A stretch of DNA of 64,000 nucleotides from Lineus longissimus (taxonomy: Eukaryota > Nemertea > Pilidiophora > Heteronemertea > Lineidae): positions 14,260,001-14,324,000 of the forward strand of contig NC_088316.1 of assembly GCF_910592395.1 (NCBI RefSeq), given 5' to 3'. How positions within the stretch are numbered: the first letter of the stretch is position 1; each line of letters begins with the position of its first letter. The translations under genes were made by a program, and so were the position numbers. Below the pieces are notes generated by a model, which saw only the letters and a program-made list of their open reading frames with translations, ran no database searches and was not told where the DNA came from. Shown here piece after piece: positions 1 to 13,455 of this stretch.

Positions 1-1572
1 TTTCATGCAATTTATATCCAATTCGGCTACGTGCCCTGTGCTTTAAGTTACCGATCTAAATTTCTAACCACAAAAGTAACTGCCAGCGCTATTCGCACAA
101 TGTGAATAGAATTTGCCAATGTACTTCATGGAGCAAGTTCTCATTTGAAACATTGCAAGTGCTTATTTTACGCTTTCGTTGCTTTTCAATTTTCAAAGGC
201 CCTGAGGCCACCCATTTCATTGCTTACTAAATAGTCTCCAGTTAGAGATTTCGTGTAAATGTATAAAAATTTCATATTTTTTAATGTAATTTTGATAGAT
301 TTTTTCATGCTATGTACAATTTGTATTTGTGTAGATGTTTTGCTTCTGTAAATATTGAAATTTTATGAGCTATGCAGGCATAGACTATGTTGTACAATAT
401 CTGCTGGGTAGACCATGACACTAGAATATAAACAGCACTGTAGCAGCAATGATTTAGGGAGATAGATGTTTAAATTTTGTATGTTTTTACCAGTACTAGA
501 ACTCTTCTTCACATTCCGATTCAGAATCTCATTGAGAGAGCTGAATGATCGCTTGATTAGAATTATCTTGCTATCTGATGATGTTTACAATGTCATGCGT
601 CCAATCGCTTTTTTCTCACTGGTACATAATATGATATACAAAATGATGTAACTTTGGTTATTTGCTGTATCTGTGGGCATCATCAGTAACTTATATGTAA
701 TATACATGTACTGTAAGTCCCTTACGTTTTCGCTGCCACTATATGATATAGGCATTTACATTGAAGATATACTTGTATAATGTATGAAGGTGGAATATAT
801 TTTGTCTCAAGCACTAATAATATTTATTTTTGATAAAAAGACTTGAAGGTACATTGTAGCTAGAGGTATATTTGGGCTTTGTTCAGTCTCATGAAGATGA
901 AATAGAGTAGTTATTTTTAGAAGTAAAAAAGTGTTATCTTCATTTCTTGCCTTTACTGCTAAAATCAGTTTTGGACGACTTCATCCTTTCCTATTGACCA
1001 TACAGACATGGACATTCATCATGTTTGAAAGTCTGGCCACCATTGAATGACAACCTTGGCCAGGATTTGAACTCAACAGAGGCTGTGTGGGAGCAATCTT
1101 TTGGAACACGGTTGACAATGTCATTTCGAGTATCATTTCATGAACTTGTACCTGCATTCTGCATTCTGGTTGTGGCATTGTCCTCGTAAGTCCATTTTGG
1201 AATGAATCCAACACCACATCCATGCAACACAACGATGACCAGCATGATCTGTCCACGTCTTTCCACTGCAAGCAGGTGAAAATAGGCCTATCTCAGCCTA
1301 GTAAACCACGCACACGTATCTCTGCAAGATCTTGTGATCAGATGGTCGATCACTCCAGACGGAGCCATTCTCATGTAATGAGATGCGTAGGCTAGGGCCC
1401 ATCTAGGTATTTTACTGAAGGTAGGGGAAGTAGCAAGTACATGTACATTTTCAGAGGCCCTCAAAAGTGTAGGCCAACTTTTGTGGGATGTTTGCATTTG
1501 GGGGAAGGTCACTATGACCATGGAACCTATTACTGAGATCGAGAACAGAAAACAGATTTTGGTGAATTCCAG
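1..1572. other. Intergenic, no gene seen
   Basis: No reading frame with homology, splice structure or repeat architecture was recognised here. The left part is very AT-rich and could be 3' UTR of a gene lying off the left edge, but nothing in the window proves it. The right edge is set by the polyadenylation signal of the minus-strand GST gene. Confidence 0.5.
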
Positions 1573-1578
1573 TTTATT
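1573..1578 (-). terminator. Polyadenylation signal of the tandem GST gene
   Basis: AATAAA on the minus strand, about 450 bp past the stop codon at 2023-2025. It is the nearest canonical signal in the right orientation and gives a moderate 3' UTR. Confidence 0.5.
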
Positions 1579-2022
1579 GAAACAAAGACAATATTTGTAT
1601 AATCATAAGATCTGTAGTAAAATTTGAAACAACTTGGCACAAGAAGGGAGTATATATATAACATTGCACATGAAAAGTCAGTAAACTGTAATGTTTAAAA
1701 TGTTGACATGAATTTTGGTTGAGCTGAAGAGAAATAAATCTGTACTACACACTGGCATAATACATTATGTATATCTGGTATTATCAATTTGAATTCTTTG
1801 AGGATAAATGTAAATCTACAAGGCTTCTCAAAAGTCTGATTACTCATCCTGAACTTAATTGTGGTCCTTGAAAGAATGCACTATACAACAATTAGAAAAA
1901 CACGATGATAAGACTAGAATTGGAATGATTGATTATGCAGTGTTCAAAGAATGAGAGAAAGATTTCCTTCTTCATCACAACTATAAATTTGTTGTCACCA
2001 CAATACGATTTGCCTTATCTGA

Positions 2023-5000
2023 TTAGATCAAATCAAAGTCTTCATCGCTATCGCCTCGTTCGCACTCATCGATATAGCGTTGTATTTCATGCCGCATGTC
2101 TTCTTCAATGGCACGAAACTCCTCGATCTTTCTCAAGACGTACATCCACTTTGTGACATCGGGGTACTTGCGGTCGGACACCTTCAGACTGATGAAGGAG
2201 AGTAAGACAATGAGAACGAAGATAGAGCAGTCAGCGATGGTCACAGATTCTCCAACGAGGAACTTCCTACCCTGCAAAGAGAAGACCACAGAAACTGTAC
2301 ATATACATTGTCTCAGTCCCCATCTTTGTAAGGAGAACACCCTCTACTGTTGAAATGTTCATTCAATTTGTCTTCTATAATCAGGAAACCTCTCTATTAC
2401 ATTAAAGAATAGCATAAAGCTTGTTTCCATTAGAGCGGGAAACCGGATTAATTTCAATGAAAGTTACTGCCCAAACAATTTTAACGTCAAGATCAGTAAG
2501 CCTGTGGAAAGCAATGGAATTTGCCCAACAGTGTCAAGGGCGTCCCCGATTAAGAATTGTTTACCTTGAGTTGGTCATTCAGATAAGACAACCTTTCATG
2601 AAGGCGTTCAAGTGTGAAGAGTGTCAGCTTCTGCTTGTCACGAATGGTTGGCTTCAGGTGCTGGTAGTTTTCAACCAGTTCTGAATATCTCGGGTGGGTC
2701 TTCTTCAACCTGAAACACAAAAACTAAAGACGTAAGAACTGTGTGACAAGCAATGGGTTGACTTTTTGTCCAAAGACGTCATATTATCCTCTCAAAACTC
2801 ATACATTTGCACTCACCTTGAGAGGTATGACTTCATGATGGCATCAAATTTATCAGAGAAGTTCACATCAGATCTTAGAGAGAGCAGGCTGTCGGTTTCT
2901 TTTGGAGGAAATCTGAAAAATATACAAAAGGAAGTTACTAATTGGCCATGCCAAACTTCCTCAATTTGCACCCACCGTTAGTGGCACACAGCAAACCGTC
3001 AAGGAACGATCAAAGAAGAGGTATTGGTTGCCTTACCTTACTTGCATAGCTGCAGAGACCACTTCAATTTCATAGATTTGGAAGACCTCGTTAGCATACG
3101 TGGTCTGCTCCCAGGCTTGCCAGCAGAGGCATGCAGCCTTTTCCTTCGGGTCGCTGGGATACAGGGCTGAAGATGATCAATTTAGATACTTAAAGTAAAA
3201 AGACCGACTTACATGTACTCAAATCTATAAATTGTCATCAATTTGATTTTTTCTTTCTTCAGAGAACCGCTCTGTTCTTACAGCATTGTGCTTGACATTT
3301 TCTTTCTTGTAATACCAAAATCAAGTGTTTGCAAGTGATCATGGCACATCACTTTGCAATTAGCAATGAGCTATGGAATTCATTGTACCATTTTCTTGTC
3401 CAGTGATTGCATCAAGATATTCCAGCATTACACGTGAGCCAGTCACGGTTTTCCCGCCGTGCTGCGTGCGGTAGATTCCACCAGTTCCACACGGCCGCCC
3501 GATTGTCTCCACAACATCACAGTCAATAACGCGGAAGTCTTTTTGCTGGAATGCAAAAATTTATAACATAAATCGTTGGTTTCTTAAACTGATGGCAAAT
3601 AGAAGTGACAGTTTTAAGACCTAATGGACTTTCTTCCCTCCTCTCTACTTACATGTAATATTCACACAGAATGTTTAACTGACAACAATCAAGCTTTTCT
3701 TTATTCCAACTTGGGTTTGGCCACCGAATTCGCAACATACCCCAGCTTGGCAACGGTCATGCCATTTCAAACTTTGCTAAAGAGTAGCATTGAATCTGAT
3801 GTACCGATATGTCACAGCAAGCGGTAGGATGCATTGAGGAGCTTCTTACCTTCAGTTTAAGTAGTAGCTGGGCTTGCCAACAGGGAGCTGCTGTACTGTA
3901 GTGAAAGAGGACCACAGCATCAGGGTGTATGACACAGGTAGGCAACGGCCTAACACCGGGGAACTTCATCTGCTTATATTCATCCTTTGCCCTGGAAATC
4001 AAAATATTCAATTGTACATGTATCTTTGTTGCTATCCAATTTAATCTCCAGTACCTATTTGCAATCTGTACCGTAAACTTGAGATTTGGGATCAAATTTC
4101 CAATTCGCATTTTGTATAGAATATGGTATACCTCTCATAATAAGCACTCAAGTTGACTTGCTCCATTTTTCTCCCCGTCTTCCAACTGGCCAGGGTCATC
4201 ACCCAACTTGAGAAGTAGTTGACAACCGACATGTAGTACGGCGGAGAGGTATCATAGAAACACTTTCTGGAGGAGAGGTTGCTCAAGTACCGGCTGATGT
4301 TCGGGAAGGTTGAGTGGTTCACGGTGATCTTAAGCATATGAGCCATGGCAACCCTTGGGTAGACAGAGAGATCAGCTATGGTGAAACGACCCCCAATCTG
4401 AAAGAAGGACAAGACAAGTGTTTCAGATTTGAGCGTGTTGATTTGACGACCGTATCTAAGAATGAGAAATGCTCAGCCACAATATCCTTCGCTGAGCATT
4501 TCCAGATTGTGCGTGATCTGCCCCTGCTTCTTTTGCCTTTAGGACAGCATTTTTAGGCATGATATGTAATGCTCTATGGACTCTACTGAGTCTGGTCTCC
4601 ACTTTTGTTGAGCAATGGCACAACATAATTGATAGACACCACCACTGTTTGACACATATGAAAACATACCAGGTACTCCTTCCCCTCCAAGGCATCTTCT
4701 AGTTGCAGAAAGCTCTTCAGAATGCCAATACTGTGCTGGATGAGCTCCTCCCGGCTACCACATGCCATACCTCTGAAACCCCTGAAGTTGAAATTATTGC
4801 ATTGTAACACATCTAGCTATTTGTAACAAATGTAATGAAAAAGGAGGCAAAGAACTCTTAAACATGTCTTTATTGTAATCGTAAATTTACGAATCTATAT
4901 TCCAGTGAATTTTTGCTTCTCATACATTGCAATGTGTAATGTACTCCCAAAGACTGTTCAATACATACTTGACCATCCTTGACATTGTTATCTTTGAAGC

Positions 5001-6357
5001 GTTCTTTTCCATTAGAGAATTGACAAGTCTCTCTTCCGTCGAATAGGTCAATTTCATCATGGCTGCCATTAGACTGTTGGTGTAGGCAACAGGAACAAAA
5101 TCCTGAAACAAAGATAATGTAGCTCGTGAATCCATCCAAACTCATCTGAATAATTCTGAAGTTAGTTTTCTGTTTCCATAGCAACAGAATGGACTTACAT
5201 CTGTGAGGGCAAGCTCCCAATCCTGCCATTCTCTACATTGAGCTAACTCCCACCTATCTGTCAGATACAAGTTGGTTCCAGGAAATACTGCATCTAGATA
5301 CTCTGTTATAACATTTGATTCATAAAGGCACACATCAGGTACACCCTGAAAATGAAATGAAGAAATTCAATGGACATGTTATATATACTAAAACAACCCA
5401 AGAGTAGTGTTCAATTGTTATTTCAAGTGCTTAACCCTTTGGCTCACAATGCCATCACTATTGTTCAACTGCTAGGCTCTCTTGTCTCTCCTTTGGAGTC
5501 CCTATCAACTAACCCATAGTCTAAGACAAGGGATATCGCAATTTCATTGTGACCTCAGCCTGGCACAGATGGGACATGTTGTCAGATTACTGTCTGTTGG
5601 CCTTTGGGTCTATGTCTATCTACAGAACATGCCACATTTACTTACCTCCACATTTTGTATACTTAAAGCTGGTACTTTCATATTTGGATTAATCTTCCTA
5701 TAGGCTTCACATCCTTGTTCGCCATTGATGAAATCCACCTCAACTTCTCGGAAGGGCACATTCTTCTCTATGAGTGTCATCTTCACTCTCCTCGCACAAG
5801 GACTCAGGCCATTGGTGTACAAGGTGATGCCATCTTGCAAGGAAAATTTCCTGGAAATGAGAGAATAGACAGGTTTGAGTACCATCCAAGGACATAAATT
5901 GCTTATTTACACTACAGGGCACTTCTTATACCCCAAGTGTTTTGCAATCCAATGATATTTAGCTATGGTTCATTTCAAGCCAAATCAACAGTCGTCAGTC
6001 TGACAGAGTAACCTAACAAGATCATTGACCTCCCATAAAATGCTGCACGAGGTAATTATAGATCCATGCACTTGATTGGGAACAACGTTTACATAACATG
6101 GTGTTGGCCGTCGTCACGTCACCATGCATTTTTACATTATTGTAACATGACGTGACGCGACGTCTTCGTAAACGCCAAAGGGCAAAGGACATCGCGCGTT
6201 GCCTGCGTCTTTGCTTTATCTCATGTATTTTAGTAGACATGAAATATAAAACTTACTCGTTTAATATTTCCACCGTAGACTTCGCATTGTCATTTTCAAG
6301 ACTTTCCACAGCGGCGGTGGACGCGGCCGTGGTGGACGAGGCCCACATCTGTCCCAT
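2023..6357 (-). CDS. Tandem (double) glutathione S-transferase-like protein
   Basis: Twelve coding exons on the minus strand: 6357-6257, 5850-5646, 5345-5199, 5102-4969, 4781-4670, 4397-4132, 3991-3850, 3545-3389, 3166-3037, 2912-2817, 2709-2565 and 2271-2023. They join in one frame of 627 aa. Residues ~40-320 form a complete GST: a thioredoxin-like half with SPCARR (Cys52), the cis-Pro of VPAL (Pro94) and the glutathione-binding Glu-Ser of LYES (111-112), then a helical half ending in a GGRFTIADLS N-capping motif. Residues ~323-627 repeat the plan, with YSTAAPCW (Cys359) and a second GESVTIADCS motif. In the second unit the cis-Pro/Glu-Ser region is replaced by TVTGSR, so that site may not bind glutathione. 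The cysteine in the catalytic position recalls omega-type GSTs, but the class is unassigned. The exon 8 donor (gtacaa) is weak. The first 33 residues are a low-complexity Ala/Ser/Thr-rich leader. Confidence 0.85.
6057..6174. mobile_element. Hairpin MITE family B, truncated copy in GST upstream region
   Basis: Begins with TATAGATCCATGCAC followed by TTGATTGGGAACAACGTTTA, and carries an internal inverted CGTCACGTCA/TGACGTGACG pair. It matches the full element at 24511-24668 in inverted orientation but lacks the outer part of one terminal repeat, stopping near TTCGTAAACG. It lies in intron 1 of the GST gene (5851-6256), between the initiator exon and exon 2. Confidence 0.75.
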
Positions 6358-8711
6358 TTTAATGGTTATGCTTTAAGAACTCAAGCTTTCCAGCCATTTC
6401 TACTGTTTCCTAAATATTCTGTGTTACTACTTGGCAAATATATGCTTCAATGAGTGCAATTCATTGACATTTTTGTTAGATCTTGATGTTTTTGTTTACA
6501 AAGTGGGAGTAAGTAAAATGAGGACTTCAACCCTTGTGACAAAGGCCGGGTCAGTGGAGACAATGAATTCAATTATTTTGCAAATCATACAAAAATCTTA
6601 TATCAGAGTTAACATGTGTTAAATTTTTTTCTTGTATATCACCAAATACCTGTTTCCAGTCCATTTCAAATGTCATTTTTGTTTCAACCAAATCTTTATT
6701 TTTGTCTAACCCAGATGACCAAATTGAGATTAATCCGCCAGGAAAAATGTGAAGAGGAAATAACCCATTCCTAATTTCAAGAATATCTTGACATTCTTAT
6801 TATTAGAGGTAAGAAATAAACTATATTAAGTAATATGCAGATAGTTTAAATGAAATATAACACATAAAACAAATAGACCCAGTGGATATTTACCTAGCTA
6901 TTTGCCTTGCCCTTATGCACACCTGTTTGTAAAAAGTGAGGAGGCTAATGTTGATTTCTGCTCTCTCAGGAAGTGTTTTTGCATCATATTTCCCCAAATT
7001 TATCACCTGAAAGACAAGGTATCCGACAATATGATTTACTCACTCTTCTTTTATTGATATATGAATTGATTGTGTTGTAAATCTATCGGTTATAGTGTAT
7101 TGTCTTCAAGATTTGGCAATTTTATACTGTCGAAATCTATTTTATTTTCAGTGAAATTTTGTTCCTGTGCATTCTACAATGCATTTAGTATGGCCGGCTG
7201 TCTGTGTCTGATGTACATGATGAAGTGCTCTTGTGCACTGCAACTGTCAACTAGCTGTCAGATTTGTCAGATACCCAATATGCTGCTGGTCTTGCTATAT
7301 GTTCTTCTGTAACTTGTGTGTTCCCATGAAACCCTATGTATCTGTTGGCGTTGGTGTTGTCACTGTTGACGACATTGATTGATGTATTGTTTAATGAATG
7401 TTGTCCTAGGCCTATTGTCCTTTTGATTTTCAGACTATTTTCACGATTCTGCCTTTTCTATTCTGCCTTCGTCGACATCGTCCATGGCTCTATCCGCCTG
7501 GAGGAATTTCGAAGAATTTTTTTAGCGCTGACATAGGCCTATGACCAGTCATGCGTTTCACCATTGAAAAAAAGGATCGCGGTGCTTCTATCTAATCTAG
7601 ACATTGTCCAAAGTCGGCTTAAGCCTTCTCCCATATTCTGAGTGTGTGCATTTGATTTGTTTTGACGCTGATTCGTCTTCTTCGAAAAGGCGTATTCAAC
7701 TACTGTTGATTTTTAGGGCCGTCCTGTTGCCTGAATTGAATAGATCTTTCAGAGGAGAAGCTAGTTTCATTTCCCATCCTTGTCATGGTGTTGCCCTGCT
7801 GTGCCTGTGCTGTGGACAGCCAAGTTGAACTCATTAAATTCTTTTCATCGTCCATGCATGTATGTCATGTGGCCTGGATTTCTATTGATTTTTCTTTGGG
7901 CCATTGTTATTGTTACACACACTTTATCTTACTGATAGCTATCATCACATTTTAAGATGGTGGTGACTTTCATTTATCATTAAGCTAACAAAAATAACTC
8001 TTGTGTAAGTTAAGTAGCACTGTTTGTTTGGGTTTTTTTATTGGCAAACTTGCCCTGTCATGATTGGTCTTTTGTCCTGGAAAGTCCTTGCAGTCTCGTG
8101 GGTTTCCTGGCCGAAGACTAATCACTCATGTGTTCTAGACCCATCAGATAGCGCACTTGACTAAATATGTTATTGATTAGTCTGGACAAGCTCAAAAATG
8201 GTGCTCGAAACGTTCTGACCTAGACTTAATTTTCAAGATCACAGAGATCAAAATCTGTGCATCCTGAACCTCATTCAAATGTAGGCAAGGTATGAGGACA
8301 TTGAATTCCAATATCATTTTGTGTTGGTTTCCGTTTCAAGCAAACTAAGAATTCAAGTTTAGGTGGCTGTCCGTATAGCTGTGCTCAGGTTGCAAGCAAC
8401 ACGTGAATTAACCTGAAATGGCTATACATTAGCTTCATTGTCATTCATCATCTAATAAAAAAGGACTTCACAGAGTTCGAAAATTATGATCTTCCCTCCG
8501 CATGGGTGCCAGAAAAGACCCCATGAGCATTCTGTCTTAGTGATGTTGTTAATTGTTTAAAAAGCATTTATGGTTCATTCCACGTGGGAGCACAATGATG
8601 GCACAGTGGGGGTCAACCACTACGTAATAGGTAACCATGGTAGCACTATGTAAGAAACTTGGTACATGTACATGGTTCCATGACATTTTCTTGTTTTTCC
8701 CTTTCAGCAGT
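6358..8711. other. Head-to-head spacer between GST and PP2C
   Basis: This holds the 5' sides of two divergent genes. A pyrimidine tract ending in ctttcag at 8701-8707, just before the PP2C start codon, implies a 5' UTR exon of that gene somewhere upstream. The short open frames here show no homology that I recognise, and no TATA box or other core promoter could be singled out. Confidence 0.5.
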
Positions 8712-11700
8712 ATGGGTCAGACGCTATCCGAGCCAGTGACTGCTAAAGAGACGTCAAGTTGTTCCAATGATTTCTGCAAGGTTGGTTCATCCTGTATGCA
8801 AGGATGGAGAATGAGTATCCTTTTCAAAATCGACAGAGAAAAAAGGAGCGTAACGTGGTGCGGGTCACATAAATCTCTGTGTTCCCAAGACAAGAAGGTT
8901 TCCCAGGGATATGCTAGTGCCTGCCTGGAATTTACAAGAAGGGAGATTGTTGTTCCATTTGTTTTGACTCAGATATTTATAGGTAGGTTTTATTGTCCTT
9001 AACCCTGGTCAAAGACATGGAGGATGCCCACACTCACCTTCTGTCACTGCCTGGTGATTCAGATGCGTGTTTCTTTGGTGTGTTTGATGGACACGGAGGT
9101 ACGTATCACTTATCAGATCTCAAGGCTTCCGATGAAAATACATGTACATGTATTCTAATGTCAGGGCTCAAAAACTGTGGTCTCAAGACCATTGGTCATT
9201 GTGCCCTTTCGAAGGACCCGCTTCCCCTTCAAATTTGGCACTCCAAAAAGTCATCACTGGTACTAACTGTGGCTTGTGGTTGTATTTCATTTACCAGTAT
9301 TTTTGTGATAAGAGTACATTGTATAACATGTTTCGTCCATTGCAGGAGCCAAAGTAGCACAGTATGCAGGAAATAACCTTCACAAGAAAATAGTCAATCA
9401 CCCACAGTATAGTAAGTACGGTAATGATATTATTCTATGAAATGATGTCAGGGCTCGAATATATCATAAGCAAGGCCAACACCACCATGGCAGTTAGTGC
9501 CCTCCAAAATGGTCTATAGAGGGTCTGTTACTCTGTCGTTTCAACACTCCAACTCCACTCAGTCAAACTCAAGCAATGGCCAACCAACAGGAGCATAGCT
9601 AAAATAGGAGCTGTTTTTTGTTGGCGTTAGTGTTAAATAATTGGTGTAATAATGTTATAATGTAGTCCATCATCAGTGTTCATGTAATTCATGCAGTGCT
9701 TTTCATCTTTTGCAGACAATGACATTGACGAGGCTATAAAGGATGCATTTTTATCTCTCGATGATGACATGATGAAGGGTAAGGTGAAACATTTTCAAAA
9801 TACATTTTTGGTGGGATTTATAAAGTTAAAGGTGTAAAAATCAAAGTGGCTTGGATTGGAAGGGTCACAATCTCTTGATGACAGTGACCCGGGAGAATTA
9901 GCACCATTTATTCCGATGGTTTTCCTCGGTTTGTCTCAGTTTGATGTAGGATTTCCTGAAAATGTCATCCTAACCCCAAGGTCATCTCGCCAACAGACAG
10001 AAAATGTAAACAAACATTTCAAAATGAGTAATTCTTTTCAAAGAATGGCAGTTCATTTTAGCTAGTTTCTGTCCCAGGCAATTCACTGAACCAGGCTTGT
10101 TGTAGAGACACTAGTATAAAGACAGGTGTTTATTCTTTTTGTGCAGTAAACACCTGTTACATTACATTATTAATATCATGTATGGATTGTTGTGTGATTG
10201 AATAAAGATATTCATCCGTGCTTGGGTATGTTCATTGGTTTGACGCTCGGAACTGTTGATATTTATTCATACCGTATGTTACATTTATGTGTCACTGCTA
10301 TCTGGGCCTGCCTGATCGTTCAAAACAATTCATTTCAATCCTCATCCCCATTATGAACTTAGCTTTCACCTGAACTTGTTCATCACTCATCAGTCAGATT
10401 CATTGAATAGAAGGATAAGGCTACTATTGTAATTATGTCAGATATAAAGATAGCATTGAACAGGTCTCCTTACTTGAGCCACAATGACGAGCACGGAAGT
10501 ACATTGTATACGGCTAACACTAATGAATGGAGTTCAGTTACATCTTATCATTACCATAACCCTGTCAGTAGATAATGTCAATGTAGCGTATAGCCGACAT
10601 TTAGCCTGTGGCATTGAAAAAGAATAGAATAATAGAAGGTGAAACATTATATTAACTGCTGCTCGTAAAGTTAATAGTCATTATGGCCTTACATGGTGAT
10701 TATATCAAATGATATTGCCAATATTGACAAATCTCAATGCAAATTATCACCCGGGGACGTGCGTAGTAGATTTGAAATAGATGAGAAAGCTAATGGCATC
10801 ATTTCCATGGAAGGATGCCAAGGTGTGTGCATTTCAATTTACAACAGAGTTTTTTCCCTGAATTGTGATTTGTTATGTTCATTATTCAATGAAGTGGTTT
10901 TGAATTGATATTCCTGATTAGATTATCTCGTTAGCGGAGGAGCATTCGAGCCCACTGAGCTTCCAGATATTTCCATTTTGTGACTTAACATTTTCCTATT
11001 CTTCTTCTAGATGAAGAAATGAAAGATGAACTTGCGGGAACTACAGCTATTGTAAGCCTTGTTAGAGATGGAAAAATATTTACTGTAAGTGTCATTGGTT
11101 GCATTTAGACTGAGAGGAAAGACATAAGACTCAATTAGAGTTGCCATGTTGTTTTAGTAGGAGGTTTCTGTGTACCATTGTTTTGAGGTAGTCCGAATGT
11201 AGCAGGGGCAAAATAAGTGTGGAAATTGAGGAAGATCTATGAGGTTCTTGGATATTGCTTCCAAAGTACAGTACAGTAAACCTCTCTATTAAGGCCACCT
11301 TTGAGACTTTTAGGCGACCCTTGCGGTTAGCTGGCTTTTGGTGCCTTGATTATTTATCAGTTTTCTGACTTGACAGAAAATTTGGATGTTTCAATATTTC
11401 CGATTATCATTTCCAGGGTAATGTTGGCGATTCCAGAGCGATTGCAAGTTTTGGCGGCCGATGTGAAGTACTATCTTTTGACCACAAGCCGAGTAATGAA
11501 GATGAAACAAAGCGGATAATAGCGGCTGGCGGCTGGGTAGAATTTAACAGAGTCAATGGTAAGACATCGTTCTAAAGGCCTGAAACTGTAGCTTTTAGCA
11601 TGTACTGTGCCTTCATCAAGTATCGAGATGAATCCATGCAATGCAAGTTGAATTTACCATCACAGTTTCTAGATATTTTGTGTACATGATACTTTTGGTT

Positions 11701-12345
11701 ACCCTGTTAAACTGATCCACTCTTTCAGGTAATCTGGCTTTATCAAGAGCATTAGGGGATTTCGTCTTTAAGAAAAACAACAAGAAAAGGGCTGAGGAAC
11801 AGATTGTTACTGCTTACCCTGATGTAACGACGTGTGAGATAACAGACGATTTAGAATTCCTTGTCTTAGCTTGTGATGGCATATGGGATGTGCTAAGTAA
11901 TCAGGAAGTTGTGGATTTTGTGCGGGTCCGAATAGCCTCAGGACAGGACCCAGAATATGTAAGTGTATGTTACTGTAGCCTCAAACGTCCGATATGAATT
12001 TGAACATCTGTCCTCAGATAGGTTGGAAGATTTGTGCTCTAACGTCAGAAGTTGGCCAGTCGAGCTGAATAACAATTGTCTCTACAATGGGTGCCTTTAT
12101 CTTTCACTGTTGGGTGTTGAAGTAGTGTCTAGTTTTGAATATAATTGGTTTTTGTTTGGGGGGGGGGTTGCTCATGCCAACATCCTGATACATTTTTCCC
12201 TTTGCAGATCTGTGAGGAATTAATGACACGTTGCCTTGCACCAGATTGTCAAATGGGCGGCCTTGGCTGTGACAATATGACAGTTGTTCTAGTTTGCTTC
12301 TTACACGGAGGAACTTATGAAGAATTGGCTGTGCGGTGTTCATGA
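8712..12345 (+). CDS. ppm-2: PP2C-type protein serine/threonine phosphatase (ppm-2 / T23F11.1 type)
   Basis: Eight coding exons: 8712-8814, 9015-9098, 9346-9411, 9716-9778, 11011-11084, 11417-11558, 11729-11958 and 12208-12345, giving 299 aa. It is a Mg/Mn-dependent PPM phosphatase that dephosphorylates Ser/Thr residues. Metal-binding residues are all present: Glu37-Asp38 (MEDAH), Asp59-Gly60 (FDGHGG), Asp227 (CDGIWD) and Asp276 (GCDNMT). The MGQTLSEPV start and SSCMQGWR closely resemble C. elegans T23F11.1, a class related to PPM1A/PPM1G. MGQTLS also fits an N-myristoylation signal (Gly2, Ser6), so membrane association is likely. The frame closes across every junction. The exon 1 donor (gtatcc) is weak but is fixed by homology on both sides. 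The start codon lies four bases after an acceptor, so the 5' UTR is split. Confidence 0.92.
11275..11340 (+). mobile_element. Fragment of a pogo-like TA element
   Basis: CAGTAAACCTCTCTATTAAG followed by GCCACC resembles the terminus of the CAGTAGAACCTCTC family seen at 40106, 41606, 33806 and 21003. Only one end is visible. It lies in the PP2C intron 11085-11416. Confidence 0.55.
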
Positions 12346-12664
12346 CTAGCCGCCCGGAACAGTGTCACAGTCCTAAACTGTACAACCTTGGACCATGACC
12401 GCCCCATCGATGACACACCAGCTCATAAGTTTGCCGGTTCACGAGAGCTGGATTGAAACGATCGTCTGAAATTCAGAATTTGTTTCGCAAATTCTGATAT
12501 TTCGTAAATCTGTGACTCAGAGCTGCGAGCTGAACAGACATTGTTGAAGCATCGAATGGGAACTGCGACCAAAATCTAAATTATAATTCAAGTGTTGTCA
12601 TGTCGCTAATGGTTAACTATTGGCTCGAGATGGTGCCAGATATAACATTTCAAGATGAGACATT

Positions 12665-12782
12665 GGGTGATATGAATAAAGGCTAGCAAATGCTTTTACT
12701 TCAATTTTGTACAGAAAGGCCAAGTGTAAATGTACGTGGAGTTTTAGATAAAAGCATTTACTACTCTTTATTCATATCACCC
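12665..12782. mobile_element. Hairpin MITE family A, copy 1
   Basis: A 118-bp element with terminal inverted repeats GGGTGATATGAATAAAG / TTTATTCATATCACCC and an inner inverted pair (AAATGCTTTTA/TAAAAGCATTT), so most of it can fold as one hairpin. A second copy lies at 29963-30081. Flanking ATT/ATT suggests a 3-bp target duplication. It sits about 320 bp after the PP2C stop codon and carries an AATAAA at 12675-12680 in the sense direction. Confidence 0.85.
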
Positions 12783-13449
12783 ATTGCCAAATACGAATGA
12801 TAACTCCACCGTAACAAATGATTTTGTGAGTGTTATGTTGTCTTCATGTATATTGTTACATGATCATTTGATTGGGATTCGGGAACTAAATCCATAAGGA
12901 TTGGATCTGGTGGTGTATTTATGAGGAATGCATTGAGCCTTTCTGAGGTAATACACAATGTTACTTTGTCACATGTACATCTATACATAATCATTCAACT
13001 GGAATTGAGAAGTTGGGACTCGTACGTCAGTGGGGAAGTTTCACCACGACACTAACTGATGTATGGAAATGATATTGTGCGTTTATGAGGTCACAGAGGA
13101 ACGTTATGTTGTCTTGGACATGGTGCATGATATGGTTGGGGACTGAGCAGTGTACATTGTGCATGTAAGATTGGGGACTGAAGCTTTAATGGAATTGGAT
13201 TTGTTTCTTTATGGAAACATATTGTTAAGTAGGGAGAACCATTTCCTTTTCACTATCATTGCATACTCATGAAAGGATTCTTTGAATTCTTCCACAAATA
13301 TGGAATGAGAGAAAAGGTGAATGTCGGATTATGATTACTACATGTATGATTTGCATTTAATGTATATACAAATTAAGATGGAAAACTTCAATTTTTGATA
13401 CTTAGTAAATAGCAGAGTGAATGACCTTGGTGTTATGTGAATGAATGTG

Positions 13450-13455
13450 AATAAA
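13450..13455 (+). terminator. Candidate polyadenylation signal of PP2C
   Basis: Canonical AATAAA on the plus strand about 1.1 kb after the PP2C stop. The MITE-borne AATAAA at 12675 is the alternative, and the choice cannot be made from sequence alone. Confidence 0.35.

Noticed and set aside
10693-10908. Extra PP2C exon in the long intron 9779-11010
   Set aside because: The 71-codon frame has no phosphatase similarity, and the flanking exons join cleanly without it.
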